Assembly (NCBI RefSeq): GCF_042434745.1
Contig: NZ_JBHLSS010000051.1
Origin: Azotobacter paspali
Lineage (GTDB): Bacteria > Pseudomonadota > Gammaproteobacteria > Pseudomonadales > Pseudomonadaceae
Length of the DNA: 64,000 nucleotides
Reading direction: 5' to 3' (one strand)
Below the pieces are notes generated by a model that was given only the letters and a program-made list of their open reading frames with translations, had not been told where the DNA came from and made no database searches. Every line of letters begins with the position of its first letter. Positions within the stretch are counted from its first letter, which is position 1. Of this stretch, positions 50,764 to 60,077 are shown piece by piece. Position numbers and translations under genes: made by a program.

Positions 50764-51531
50764 TCAGTCGTCCAGCAGCTTGTGCGCCTTCTCCCAGGCA
50801 GCCAGGTTGCTGCGTGCCTCCTGAACGAATGGGCTGCGCCGCACCGCACCGAGAAACAGGTCGCCCAGCAGGCGTCCGGGCAGGCGCAAGGGGCGCTTGA
50901 ACTGGATCAGCAGTACCACGCGGGTCTGTTCCGTGTCATTCCAGACTTCATGGGGATAGGTATCGTCGAAGACCATGCACTCCCCCTCCTTCCAACTGGC
51001 GGTCTGCTCGCCGACCTGGATGCGGCAGCGCTCGCCGGGCGTCGGCGTCACCAGCGCGAGGTGGCAGGTCAGGATGCGCTTAGTCACCCCGGTATGCCGC
51101 GGGATGTGCGCGCCGGGTCCCAGGATCGAGAAGAAGGCGCTGTTGAGTCCGGGCACAGCCGACAGGACCCGCGCCGTTTCCGGGCACTGCTGGCAACCGC
51201 TGTCGATCCGGTAGCCGTAGCCCCAGAGAAAATACGACTGCCAGACCTTGCTGGTAGCGATGCGCCGGTGATCCGGAGAGATATCGCGCAGGGCCGGAAT
51301 CGGCGTGCCCTGCTCGAGCAACCGGTCGAGTTCGGCGCGCACGACCGGCCAGGCGGCCTCCAGCTCGGCTATCCAGGGAAACAGCCGCTTGTCGAAGAAC
51401 TCTGGATCGCCTACCAGGGAATTGCGGGCCAGAAAGCGGTTGATCAACGGGCGCAGTTTTTTGCCGGTCCGGTACAAGGCACTGCGCTTAACCTTGTTTT
51501 TCACTACCTCGGCTGAAGCCATTTCACTCAT
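50764..51531 (-). CDS. Aspartyl/asparaginyl beta-hydroxylase family protein (LpxO-like), copy 2
   Basis: A 255-residue paralogue of the protein at 49150. Iron-ligand regions are ILGPGAHIPRHTGVTKRILTCHLALV (His ~144) and CMVFDDTYPHEVWNDTEQTRVVLLIQFKRP (His ~194). The N-terminal SLVGDPEFFDKRLFPWIAELEAAWPVVRAELD matches copy 1's LGNPPFFDTRDFSWVPTLEANWEVVLREL. The ATG at 51531 has AGGA 7 nt upstream. It is on the opposite strand from copy 1 and flanked by convergent small genes. Two copies suggest hydroxylation at two positions or on two substrates. Confidence 0.85.
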   Translation of the reverse strand: MSEMASAEVVKNKVKRSALYRTGKKLRPLINRFLARNSLVGDPEFFDKRLFPWIAELEAAWPVVRAELDRLLEQGTPIPALRDISPDHRRIATSKVWQSYFLWGYGYRIDSGCQQCPETARVLSAVPGLNSAFFSILGPGAHIPRHTGVTKRILTCHLALVTPTPGERCRIQVGEQTASWKEGECMVFDDTYPHEVWNDTEQTRVVLLIQFKRPLRLPGRLLGDLFLGAVRRSPFVQEARSNLAAWEKAHKLLDD

Positions 51532-51599
51532 GCAGGCGTCCTGATTGCAGGCTGTGGAAAGCGGCGGCGACCGGGCGGAGCGGCCCGGGCGCCCGCCGC

Positions 51600-53939
51600 T
51601 CAAGAAACGGGGCGCTCCGCTTGCACGACCTCGCGGATCGCCTGGAGGGCACGTTCGCGGGAGGCGGCGAGCAGCGCCGGCGAGAGTCCCGGCGGATGAT
51701 CCAGGCCCTCCGGCAGGGGCGCCACGCCCAGGGCCAGATGCACCTGTTCGACGCAACGCTCGCGCTTGACCCAGCCCGCCGCGACCACTTCATCATAGAG
51801 GCGTCCGAGCCGGTTCTGCTGTCTCGGCACGCCACGACTGCCGGCGACCCGCTCGATGACGCCCAACCGCCGTTCGAGCGCATGCTGCAGGCGCGCCTTG
51901 CGATGCCGCTGCAGCGGCAGCGGGAACACGGCCACCGGCCGGCCGGTCATGCAGGCCTCGGTCAGCATCGAGACGCTTTCGCCGGTCACCACGAAGGCAT
52001 CGGCCAGCGCCAGCAGCGCCCGGTAGGGATTGTCGTCCGAGCTGCCGAAGCGATAGCTCCAAAGCGGCGCATCGATGGCCGCCAGCAGGGCGTCGCTCGC
52101 GCTCGCGGAGGTGCGCGGGCTGGTCGACACCAGCAGCGAGCCACCACGGCTCCTGGCCGCGGCGCCGGCCTCCCGACCCAGCGCCGTGGCGGTCCGCTCG
52201 TCGAGCCGGTAGGGAATCGTGTCGCCGCCCACCAGCAGCGCGATCCAAGGCCGCGGCAGGTGGGCGAAACGCTGCCGCCAGGCGTCCAGCGTCGCCTCGT
52301 CGAGCGGGTGCTCGCCGATGAAGGGGGCCGGCAGGTCGACGACGTTGCCGCGTAGCGGCAGACCGTACTGCGGGGTCGTGACCACCCGGTCGAAGCGGTC
52401 CAGCGACGCGCGCGGCCGGCCCAGCACCACCAGACGCGCGTGGCCTTGCGACTGGCGCTGGATCTGGCGGGCCACGACGGCAGTGTGCCGGCCGGCGCTG
52501 AGCACCAGGTCCGGCCAGGGCGGCGACAGGGCGAAGCCGGAAGCATCCGCCCGCTTGATTTCGCAGGGCCAGCCGAGCGCCTCGGCGATGTCCGTCAACT
52601 GGGCATTGTCGCCGGCGCGCGCGCCCAGCAGCACCCAGACCCTGGGCAGCTCCCGTCCATCCCCGCTGCGCTGCGCGAAGTCCGCCCGGAAGCGCTGCGT
52701 GCGCCCCCGGCGATCCCGGCAATCGAGCTGCCAGCAACGATCCGGGTAGCGCAGCGCCACCCGGCGCACCAGCGTCCGCCAGCCGTCGAGGCTGCCGATC
52801 ATGGAGCCTTCGGCGCCCAGTTCCGCCTTGACGAACACCCACTGGCGGCCGAGCCGGAACAGGCGATCCAGCAACCAGGGCAGATCCTCCACCGGCAGCC
52901 GTTCGAGGCCGTTCGCGATCATGGCGTCCTGCACCGGCAGATCGTCGCGGCCGAATTGCTCCAGCGACCAGCGCGGCAGCGACGGCTCGTCAGCGGCGCT
53001 CCAGGCGCCGACCAGCGCCGCTTGCCCGGCACCGAGCGCGTGCGCCTGGCGCAGCAGGTCCGCCGCCGGCTCCGCCGGCAGCCGCGCGGCCTGCTCGCAG
53101 CCGGCGGCGAAACCGGGGCTGGGGCTCGTCGCCGTGTAGATTTCATAGCCTTCGCGGTCCGCCGCCTGTTCGAGACTGAGGAAGTGTTCGGCGAGAGGAT
53201 GGATCTGGTACGAGTACTGCTCGGGGGTGGGACGCCAAGGCTGCAGGTGCAGGGCCGTGTAGTGCAGCAGCTTGGTCTCGCCCGGGCGGAATTCGAAGTC
53301 GCGGGCGTGCCAGAGGGGATCGAGCGCGCCCCAACGCCCCGGCTCGGCGGCCGCCTCGGCGCACAGGGCCTTCTTGGGTTCGCGGCAGGCCTTGGCGTAG
53401 GTCCAGCAGCGGATCATCCGCTCGCAGTCGATCAGCATCACCGCGGTGTCCTCGGGCAGCAGCGCCAGGTAGCCGTGCTCGCCCATGGACTGGTCGAACA
53501 GCTCCGCAGGATCGGCGGTGAAGATCTGGTCGACGTCGGTGTAGATCGCCCGCCCCTGCCGCCCGGCGAGGTCCGGGATGGCGAAGCGGAAGTTGGTGAA
53601 GTTGGTGCGCCAACCCTTGCGGTCGAAGCCCGGCAGGCCGGTCATGCGGTAGACCTCGTAGCGCCGCAGCGGGTCGCGTACCCGTTCGAGGGAATAGAAG
53701 AAGATGCGCTCGGCGCGATGCTGCGCCGGCTCGGTGCCGAGGAAGATCCGCACCGCCGGCGCCTCCGGCGCGCCGGGCCGGGCCTCCAGCACGACGGGGA
53801 CGATGCGCGGCACCGCCGGCGGCTCGCCCTCGGCGGCCACCCCGGACGCGGCGGACTGAGGGCGAGAGTCCGGCGACCGGTGGTGGAAACCAAGGAGTTT
53901 CCGCACTGCCTTGTCGATTTTCAGTGCAAAGAAAGTCAT
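51600..53939 (-). CDS. Glycosyltransferase fused to an ELM1 (GtrOC-type) domain
   Basis: A 779-residue two-domain protein. Residues ~60-290 look like a nucleotide-sugar-dependent glycosyltransferase: VRIFLGTEPAQHRAERIFFYSLERV, then AIYTDVDQIFTADPAELFDQ with a DxD (DVD) and WGALDPLWHARDFEF. Residues ~430-770 match the ELM1 (mitochondrial fission ELM1-like, DUF1022) domain: VWVLLGARAGDNAQLTDIAEALGWPCEIK, LVLSAGRHTAVVARQI, PWIALLVGGDTIPY and FVVTGESVSMLTEACMTGRPVAVFPL, a GT-B-like fold. Bacterial ELM1 proteins appear in envelope polysaccharide loci. The fused architecture is unusual to me. ATG 53939 is preferred; ATG 53951 is possible. The acceptor may be the sphingolipid made by the locus. Confidence 0.8.
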   Translation of the reverse strand: MTFFALKIDKAVRKLLGFHHRSPDSRPQSAASGVAAEGEPPAVPRIVPVVLEARPGAPEAPAVRIFLGTEPAQHRAERIFFYSLERVRDPLRRYEVYRMTGLPGFDRKGWRTNFTNFRFAIPDLAGRQGRAIYTDVDQIFTADPAELFDQSMGEHGYLALLPEDTAVMLIDCERMIRCWTYAKACREPKKALCAEAAAEPGRWGALDPLWHARDFEFRPGETKLLHYTALHLQPWRPTPEQYSYQIHPLAEHFLSLEQAADREGYEIYTATSPSPGFAAGCEQAARLPAEPAADLLRQAHALGAGQAALVGAWSAADEPSLPRWSLEQFGRDDLPVQDAMIANGLERLPVEDLPWLLDRLFRLGRQWVFVKAELGAEGSMIGSLDGWRTLVRRVALRYPDRCWQLDCRDRRGRTQRFRADFAQRSGDGRELPRVWVLLGARAGDNAQLTDIAEALGWPCEIKRADASGFALSPPWPDLVLSAGRHTAVVARQIQRQSQGHARLVVLGRPRASLDRFDRVVTTPQYGLPLRGNVVDLPAPFIGEHPLDEATLDAWRQRFAHLPRPWIALLVGGDTIPYRLDERTATALGREAGAAARSRGGSLLVSTSPRTSASASDALLAAIDAPLWSYRFGSSDDNPYRALLALADAFVVTGESVSMLTEACMTGRPVAVFPLPLQRHRKARLQHALERRLGVIERVAGSRGVPRQQNRLGRLYDEVVAAGWVKRERCVEQVHLALGVAPLPEGLDHPPGLSPALLAASRERALQAIREVVQAERPVS

Positions 53940-54116
53940 GCGTCCTCTCATCCCTCGCGATACGGCGGCTGAGCCTTGGCCTGGCTACTTCCGCCGAATG
54001 TATGGTTCACTCATTGCGCGCACGGGTGGCGATGCTCCGGGCGCCCCTCGCAGGGCGCAGCCATGTCATCGGCAGGTGCGCTCGATTTCCCCTGCACTCG
54101 GGCGGCTCCCGGCACC

Positions 54117-54935
54117 ATGACGCGCATCTTACACATTTCCGACACCCATTTCGGCACAGAACAGCAACCCGTGATAGAGGCGCTGGAGTCGCACGTACGC
54201 GAACAGGGCGCCGACCTGCTGGTGCTGTCGGGAGACATCACCCAGCGCGCGCGCCGCAAACAGTTCGACGCGGCCGTGGCCTTCGTCCAGCGCCTGGAGG
54301 ACTACGGCATTCCCCGCAGCCTGGTGATCCCTGGCAACCACGACCTGCCGCTGCACAACCTGCTAGCGCGATTCCTGTTGCCCTACGGCAACTACCGCCG
54401 CTGTTTCGGCTGGCAACTGGAACCGACCTTCGAGAACGACGAATTGCTGGTCATCGGCCTGAACACCACCCATCCCAGGCGCCGCAAGGATGGCCGAGTG
54501 ACCGATGCCCAGGTGCAAGCGGTCTGCGAGCGCCTGCGCCGCAGCGACCCGGGCAAGCTGCGCATCGTGGTGGCTCACCAGCCCTTCGGCGCGATGCTGC
54601 CGTCAGACCTGAGCAACCTGCAGCATGGCGCGGAGACGGCACTGACGCGCTGGGCCGAAGCGGGCCTGGACATCGTGATGGGCGGGCACATCCACCTGCC
54701 CTATGTCCTGCCTCTGAGCGGCCAGTATCCCGGACTGGCGCGGGAAATCTGGACGGTGCAGGCCGGTACCGCGCTGTCCTCGCGGCTACGCGGCAACCTG
54801 CCGAACTCGTTCAACCGCTTGCACCTCGGCGAGAGCCCGGACAAGCAGGTACGGGTCGAGCGCTGGGATTACCATCCGCCGAGCGGCCGCTTCGTGCCCG
54901 AGGCGCATTTCGACCTGCACTGGCCGGCCCGCTGA
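54117..54935 (+). CDS. Metallophosphoesterase (calcineurin-like, CpdA/LpxH-type)
   Basis: A 272-residue binuclear metallophosphoesterase. Metal and catalytic motifs are ILHISDTHFG (D-x-H, residue ~9), LLVLSGDITQRARR (GD), SLVIPGNHDLPLHN (GNHD), IVVAHQPFG and MGGHIHLP (GHxH). Relatives hydrolyse cyclic nucleotides (CpdA), UDP-diacylglucosamine (LpxH) or lipid phosphates. In this setting, dephosphorylation of a lipid or head-group intermediate is possible. The ATG at 54117 is the start because the first strand begins at residue 3. Divergent from the glycosyltransferase-ELM1 gene. Confidence 0.9.
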   Translation: MTRILHISDTHFGTEQQPVIEALESHVREQGADLLVLSGDITQRARRKQFDAAVAFVQRLEDYGIPRSLVIPGNHDLPLHNLLARFLLPYGNYRRCFGWQLEPTFENDELLVIGLNTTHPRRRKDGRVTDAQVQAVCERLRRSDPGKLRIVVAHQPFGAMLPSDLSNLQHGAETALTRWAEAGLDIVMGGHIHLPYVLPLSGQYPGLAREIWTVQAGTALSSRLRGNLPNSFNRLHLGESPDKQVRVERWDYHPPSGRFVPEAHFDLHWPAR

Positions 54936-54964
54936 CCCCGGATGCGGGCGGGCCGGAAACCCGT

Positions 54965-56038
54965 TCAGCCCGATGTCGCCAGCATGTCCTCGATGGATGC
55001 GATCAGTCGCCGCTCCCGTCGCTCGCCGAGGTCCGGAGCCTCGCTGGCCAGGTGGGAAGAAGGCCGGTTCAGCGCCAGCTCCTGCAGGCGCCTTTCGAGG
55101 CCGGCCGGGTCGAAGGCAGCCCGTCGCTTTAGCAGGCGCCGCCTGGAAAACGGTTTCTTGGTCGAATGGCCGATCAGCAGCGGCAACAGCCGCTCGGCGT
55201 CGGCTAGACCGGCCTCGTCCCCAGCCAGGTGTCGCAACAGCCGGCATGCGGCATGCGCCAGCCGCGGCGATGGCGCGCTGCGCTTGCCGTTGAGCTCGTG
55301 CAGGAACACACCCAGGTGCAATGCCGTCGAGAGCGCCGCATCGGTGCCCATCGCCATCTGCCCGCAATCGATCACCCGCAGCGGCGCTCGCGGCTCGGGC
55401 GAGACCATGACATTGCCGGGATGCAGGTCGAGATGGCAGATGCCGGCCCCACGCAGCGCCGTCAGCACCTCCATCAACTGCCGCAGCAGCGTCCGGCGGC
55501 GCGCGGCGGCGTCCTCGTGCGCCAGCCAGACATCGCTGAACGCCTGCCAGCCGGCCAGATACTCCTGCAGCAGGATCTGCTGCACCGGCAAGCCGCAGCG
55601 GAAATACTCGCCGAAGGCGAAGGTCCAGACCCCGTGTACGGTACGCTCGTTCAGCGCCAGGTTGTGCGCCAGCTCGGCGGTGCCGTGGCTCACGCCCACC
55701 AGCGGATTGCTGCAACCCAGCAAGGCGCCGAGACGCTTGCGCGGAGTCAGCGCCATCTGCTTGACGAAATAGCCGGGCGAATCCGGCGGCTGCAGCCGGT
55801 AGATGCGCCGCGACTTGTGTTTCTCCGTTCTTTCGCGAAGCAGCGTGATCCCCGCCGGATCGCCGCCCTGTAGGAAGCGGTCGAGCAGGCGGGCCGGAAC
55901 CTGCGCGGCTTCGTCGGCCAGCCACCAGCGCCACCCCGACCCGGAAAACACCAGCGGACCGGAAAACCGGGCGCCCAGAAAGTGCGGCCTCGGCCAGCCC
56001 GCACCGAAGCCTTCCGCATGAAAACTCATTCGCTCCAT
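54965..56038 (-). CDS. Lipopolysaccharide kinase InaA/WaaP-like family protein
   Basis: A 357-residue eukaryote-like kinase fold. KSRRIYRLQPPDSPGYFVKQMALTPRKRLGALLGCSNPLVG supplies the nucleotide-binding Lys (VKQ). GVSHGTAELAHNLALNERTVHGVWTFAFGEYFRCG is typical of the InaA/Kdo kinase family. The catalytic loop is GAGICHLDLHPGNVMVSP with RVIDCGQM (DFG-equivalent DCG). WaaP and InaA relatives phosphorylate LPS core sugars. Here the glycosyltransferases nearby suggest phosphorylation of a glycolipid. Start ATG 56038; ATG 56029 is also suitable. Divergent from the GT2 gene with about 130 bp between. Confidence 0.85.
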   Translation of the reverse strand: MERMSFHAEGFGAGWPRPHFLGARFSGPLVFSGSGWRWWLADEAAQVPARLLDRFLQGGDPAGITLLRERTEKHKSRRIYRLQPPDSPGYFVKQMALTPRKRLGALLGCSNPLVGVSHGTAELAHNLALNERTVHGVWTFAFGEYFRCGLPVQQILLQEYLAGWQAFSDVWLAHEDAAARRRTLLRQLMEVLTALRGAGICHLDLHPGNVMVSPEPRAPLRVIDCGQMAMGTDAALSTALHLGVFLHELNGKRSAPSPRLAHAACRLLRHLAGDEAGLADAERLLPLLIGHSTKKPFSRRRLLKRRAAFDPAGLERRLQELALNRPSSHLASEAPDLGERRERRLIASIEDMLATSG

Positions 56039-56168
56039 CCCGCTGCCATGAATCCGCCCGAGGATATGCCGCGAAAGGCCACTTCGTCGCCCCATTGGGT
56101 TACTCTGACGGGGTTTGCGGTGCTGGTCGGGGTTTCAGCGCCGGCTCATCCGTCCTGGGAATCTCGCC

Positions 56169-57191
56169 ATGTCTCGAACACCGCGTGTGACGGTCTTCAT
56201 TCCGGTACATAACCGTCAACGCTACATCGCCACTGCCGTCGACAGCATCCTGGCGCAGACCTTCGGCGACTTCGAACTGCTGGTCGTCGACGACGGCTCG
56301 ACCGACGCCACCCTCGAGGTGCTGTCGCACTACCGGGACCCGCGCCTGCGCGTGGAGTGCAACCCGCGCAACCTGGGCCTTCCGGGAACCCGCAACCGCG
56401 GCCTGGAACTGGCTCGCGGCGAATACATCGCCCTGCTCGACAGCGACGACAAGGCCTGGCCCGAGCGCCTCGCCCGCCAGGTCGAGGTGCTCGACCGGCA
56501 CCCCGAACTGGTGCAGATCGGCAGCGCCTGCGACTTCATGGACGCCGAGGGCCGGCGCCTCGACCGGGTCCGCCGCCGGCCGCTGGCTCCCGACGAGGTG
56601 GATGCCAGCTTGGCGTTCTACTGCGCCCTGACCAACCGCACGATCATGGGACGCACCGCCGTCCTGCGCGAATACCGCTACAGCGAGGACTTCCCGAGCT
56701 GCGAGGACTACGAACTGCACCAGCGGCTGGCGCGCACCTGGCGCATGGCCAATCTCCCGGACGTACTGGTCTGCGGACGCGAACACCCCGGCCGCTTCAC
56801 CCGCAACAACCGGGCGCTGGGCGTCGACCGCAAGCGCGAGATCTGCCGGCGGGCGCTGCTCGAACTCGGCATCGAACCGAGCGAGGCGGACCTCGACCGC
56901 CACTACGCCTTGTCGCGCTCCCAGGAGCTTGGCACCGAACTGGACCGGGACTATCTCGACTGGACCGAGCAGTGGCTGGCCCAGCTCGATGTCGCCAACC
57001 GGTGCACACAGCGCTATGTACCCGAAGCGCTGCTGCGCGTCATGACCGAGCGCTGGGTACAACTGTGCCTGCAAGCGCGCCGCCAGCTCGGGCCGGGCGC
57101 CTACCTGCGCCTGTTGCGCTCGCCGCTGGCCAGACGCCTGCCGGCGACGTTCCTGCGTTTCCTGCGCACGCCCCGTCCGCTGGCGATCTGA
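56169..57191 (+). CDS. Family 2 glycosyltransferase
   Basis: A 340-residue GT-A enzyme: VTVFIPVHNRQRYIATAVDSILAQTFGDFELLVVDDGSTDATLEVL at residue 8, then GLPGTRNRGLELARGEYIALLDSDD (DxD equivalent SDD near residue 95) and CEDYELHQRLAR (catalytic ED near 180). It transfers a sugar from a nucleotide-sugar to a lipid or glycan acceptor. There is no membrane anchor, but a basic C-terminal helix is present. The ATG at 56169 (MSRTPRV) has GGGA upstream. It is followed 47 bp later by a 2OG oxygenase gene on the same strand, so these likely form an operon. Confidence 0.92.
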   Translation: MSRTPRVTVFIPVHNRQRYIATAVDSILAQTFGDFELLVVDDGSTDATLEVLSHYRDPRLRVECNPRNLGLPGTRNRGLELARGEYIALLDSDDKAWPERLARQVEVLDRHPELVQIGSACDFMDAEGRRLDRVRRRPLAPDEVDASLAFYCALTNRTIMGRTAVLREYRYSEDFPSCEDYELHQRLARTWRMANLPDVLVCGREHPGRFTRNNRALGVDRKREICRRALLELGIEPSEADLDRHYALSRSQELGTELDRDYLDWTEQWLAQLDVANRCTQRYVPEALLRVMTERWVQLCLQARRQLGPGAYLRLLRSPLARRLPATFLRFLRTPRPLAI

Positions 57192-57238
57192 GCCGGCACG
57201 AACAGATTTCCCACCGAACCAGCCATGAGGAGCGTGAC

Positions 57239-57955
57239 ATGCGCTATCTGGACTTCGAGGCCCTGGAGCGCCTGGACGCCCGGGCCTTTCAGGAACAGCA
57301 CCCCTACCCCTGGGCCAATCCGGCCGGCCTGCTGACCGCCGAGGGCTATGCGGCGCTGCGCGACAGCCTACCATCCGCCGAACGCTTTACGGAGGTAGTC
57401 GGCAAGGTGCGCCGTTACGGCCAGCAATCCCACGATCGCCTGGCGCTGGAATATTCGCCCAACTTGGAGCTTTCGCCGCACTGGCAGGCGTTCCTGGACG
57501 AGCTGAACGGCCCCCGCTACCGGCAGTTCCTGACCCGCATGCTCGGCACGCGCGCCTTCCGGCTGCGTTATCACTGGCACTACACGCCGGCCGGCTGCTC
57601 GGTCTCGCCGCACTGCGACGCCCGCGAAAAGCTCGGATCGCACATCTTCTACTTCAACACCGAGGACGACTGGCAAGCCGAGTGGGGCGGGCAGACCCTG
57701 GTGCTGGACGACGGCGGCCGCTTCGACAGCAAGAGCGCGCCGGCCTTCGAAGATTTCGAGCGCATCATCGAGTCCCAAGCACTGGGTAACCACAGCTTCC
57801 TGTTCTGCCGACGCGGCAATTCCTGGCACGGGGTGCGCGAAATCACCTGCCCGCCGGGCCACTACCGCAAGGTCTTCATCGTGGTCATCGACGAACGCCG
57901 TCCGCTCAAGCAGTTGTCCCGGCGGATCAAAAGGCTGTTCGGGCGCACCGCCTGA
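57239..57955 (+). CDS. 2-oxoglutarate/Fe(II)-dependent oxygenase (prolyl-4-hydroxylase-like)
   Basis: A 238-residue jelly-roll oxygenase. FRLRYHWHYTPAGCSVSPHCDAREKLGSHIFYFNTEDDWQAEWGGQTLVLDD contains the HxD iron motif (HCD, about residue 126). NHSFLFCRRGNSWHGVREI has the distal His (about residue 197), and YRKVFIVVI with Arg for 2-oxoglutarate follows. It hydroxylates a small molecule, protein or glycan substrate. GAGGAG lies 5 nt before the ATG at 57239. Co-transcribed with the GT2 gene, so its substrate may be the same glycolipid. Confidence 0.85.
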   Translation: MRYLDFEALERLDARAFQEQHPYPWANPAGLLTAEGYAALRDSLPSAERFTEVVGKVRRYGQQSHDRLALEYSPNLELSPHWQAFLDELNGPRYRQFLTRMLGTRAFRLRYHWHYTPAGCSVSPHCDAREKLGSHIFYFNTEDDWQAEWGGQTLVLDDGGRFDSKSAPAFEDFERIIESQALGNHSFLFCRRGNSWHGVREITCPPGHYRKVFIVVIDERRPLKQLSRRIKRLFGRTA

Positions 57956-57965
57956 GCAACCCGGC

Positions 57966-59552
57966 TCAGGCGCTCGCCGCCTGCCCCGTCCCGAAGATCC
58001 AATAGCAGGCCTTGCCCGCGCGTTTGGCCTCGTACATGGCCTGGTCGGCCTCGCGGAGCAGTTCGTTGATGTCGCTGCGCTCGCCGGCGAAGGCCACGCC
58101 GATGCTCGCGGAAACGGCGACTGAGGACTGTCCGCCGTCCAGCGCCATGGGCTGGCTCACCTGCTCGATCAGGCGCTTCAGGATGCCGTCGAGGGTCGTC
58201 TCGTCGCCCACCCCCGGCAGCACCACCACGAACTCGTCCCCGCCGAAGCGGGCGAGCGTGTCGGAAGGACGCAGCACGGCCTGCATGCGTTGCGCGACCT
58301 CCTTCAGGAGCAGGTCGCCGGCCTGGTGGCCGAAACGGTCGTTGACCGTCTTGAAGCCGTCCAGATCGAGCATGCAGACCGCCAGCCGGCCGCCCTGCCG
58401 GCGCTGCTGGCCGATAGCCATGTAGATACGATCGAACAGCAGCCGGCGGTTGGGCAGGCCGGTCAGGGCGTCGCGGTAGACCAGGCCGTCGAGTTCCCGC
58501 TGTTGCTCCACCAGTTCGCGATTGAGTCGCGCCAGAGCGATGGCACCGCGCCAGGAGCGGTCGAGGAAGAGCGACAGGACTAGGGTCAGCGCCAGCAGCG
58601 ACAGCATCAGCAGCAAGGGCTGGGCACTGGCCGGCAGGCTGTCCCGCGAAGCGACGAATTCGATGAGCCACTGCCGGCCGGGAATGACCAGTTTATGCTG
58701 GACCACGCCATCGCCGGGCTCGTGGGGAACCGCGCCGCGCGGCTGGATGGCCAGCGGCCGCCCGTCTTCCACCTCGTAAAGGCGCACCTCCACCTGCCGC
58801 TGGCCGAACGACAGGCGCCTGAGCAGCACGCCGGGCCGCAGCAGCACGATCAGATGACCCTTCAGGGCCCGCCAGCGCTGCTCTTCGGTCAGCACCGGCA
58901 TATCTTTGCGATACAGCGGCTGATAGATGGCGACCACCGGCGCTCCGTCCGGGTCCTGCGGCAGCGGGAAGACCGGGCTGGTCCGCTGCAGACCCAGGCG
59001 GGCGGAGACGAGCGCCGTCTCCCGGTCATGGGGACTCGCCAGGACGTCGAAGCCGAGCCCCTGATGATTCGCCTGGAGCGACTCGGCGTAGTCGATCGGC
59101 AGATACTCCGCACGGGCGGGCGCCGGAACGGGGGTCCGGCCGTCGCTACCCAAGTCGAAGATGCCGAGCGGGCGCTCCTGCCAGGGAAACAGCTTCCACT
59201 CGAATTCGCTGCGCTGCTCGGCGGCGATCCTCGGCGCCCAGTGCACGGCCAGGATTTCCGGATAGTTCGGCAGCACCTCCTGGGCGAAGCTGGCGAACTC
59301 CTCGCGCTCGATCGTCTCGGCCGACATGAAGAGGCCGCGAAAAGCCAGCAAAACCTGCGGCGAATGCTCCAGAAAATCCTGGACGCCACGGAACTGGACA
59401 TACGCCAGGCGCTGGAGCTCGGCCACCTGTACGCGCCGCTCCAGCGTGGAGCTGTACAGGTAGGCGATCACCGAAAGCACCCCGCCGAGTCCTCCCACCA
59501 TCAGCAATCTGGCCCAATGCTCGCGCCGTGCGCGCCGATCCGTTCTCACCAT
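57966..59552 (-). CDS. CHASE-GGDEF diguanylate cyclase
   Basis: A 528-residue inner-membrane signalling protein. TM1 spans about residues 15-34. A periplasmic CHASE domain (~70-235, with IEREEFASFAQEVLPNYPEILAVHWAPRI) senses an unknown ligand, TM2 lies at about 308-330, and a coiled linker leads to the GGDEF domain. The active site RFGGDEFVVV (~435-440) is intact. An inhibitory I-site RPSD lies five residues before it. It synthesises cyclic-di-GMP from two GTP. No EAL domain is present. It is convergent with the oxygenase gene (10-bp gap). Confidence 0.94.
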   Translation of the reverse strand: MVRTDRRARREHWARLLMVGGLGGVLSVIAYLYSSTLERRVQVAELQRLAYVQFRGVQDFLEHSPQVLLAFRGLFMSAETIEREEFASFAQEVLPNYPEILAVHWAPRIAAEQRSEFEWKLFPWQERPLGIFDLGSDGRTPVPAPARAEYLPIDYAESLQANHQGLGFDVLASPHDRETALVSARLGLQRTSPVFPLPQDPDGAPVVAIYQPLYRKDMPVLTEEQRWRALKGHLIVLLRPGVLLRRLSFGQRQVEVRLYEVEDGRPLAIQPRGAVPHEPGDGVVQHKLVIPGRQWLIEFVASRDSLPASAQPLLLMLSLLALTLVLSLFLDRSWRGAIALARLNRELVEQQRELDGLVYRDALTGLPNRRLLFDRIYMAIGQQRRQGGRLAVCMLDLDGFKTVNDRFGHQAGDLLLKEVAQRMQAVLRPSDTLARFGGDEFVVVLPGVGDETTLDGILKRLIEQVSQPMALDGGQSSVAVSASIGVAFAGERSDINELLREADQAMYEAKRAGKACYWIFGTGQAASA

Positions 59553-60077
59553 TCACGCCTTCGCCTGGAACCGCAGCCCTATCAAGCCGTGGATTATATG
59601 GGCGAACGCCTTTCCGTACCTCTGACCGAACGCATTGAAAGCACGGGGCTTGCCGTCAATCCTGCGCCATGGATACCGCCAGTGCGGCGATGGTGGCAGG
59701 CATCGGATCATTCCTGCCAGTGTCGAGAGCGCCGGCGACCGGGCGAGCGGGATGCGCTGCGCAGCTTCAAGCGCCGCTCCTGATCCAGTAGATGCAGGCC
59801 AAGAGGTCGGCAGCGAGCACAGCGTCGGGATGCGGATGCCCGGCGTGGCGTTCAAGGCGATCGACCAGTCCCCTCCAGTCGAATACGGGGTGATCTGGAA
59901 TCCTTGCAACGAAAATCCCTGCCTGAACACTTTTCTTCGCTGCGTCGGCGTGGAGGAAACGGGAGATCGCGGCCCCGCTCAGGTGTAGTTCGCCGGGTCG
60001 GGCGCCTCGTCCTTGAGCGCCCAGCGACCGAGCATGTTCGGCTTGTAACGGGTCGTGATGAAAGTCGTGATGGGAGT
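59553..60077. other. Gene-free stretch (or remnant) between the diguanylate cyclase and the ABC operon
   Basis: No confident gene in 525 bp. On the minus strand about 60070-59767 a frame translates to peptide-like sequence (NMLGRWALKDEAPDPANYT in one frame, FVARIPDHPVFDWRGLVDRLERH in another) without a suitable start or continuity. This could be a decayed gene end. No terminator with a T-tract was recognised after the binding-protein gene. Confidence 0.35.
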
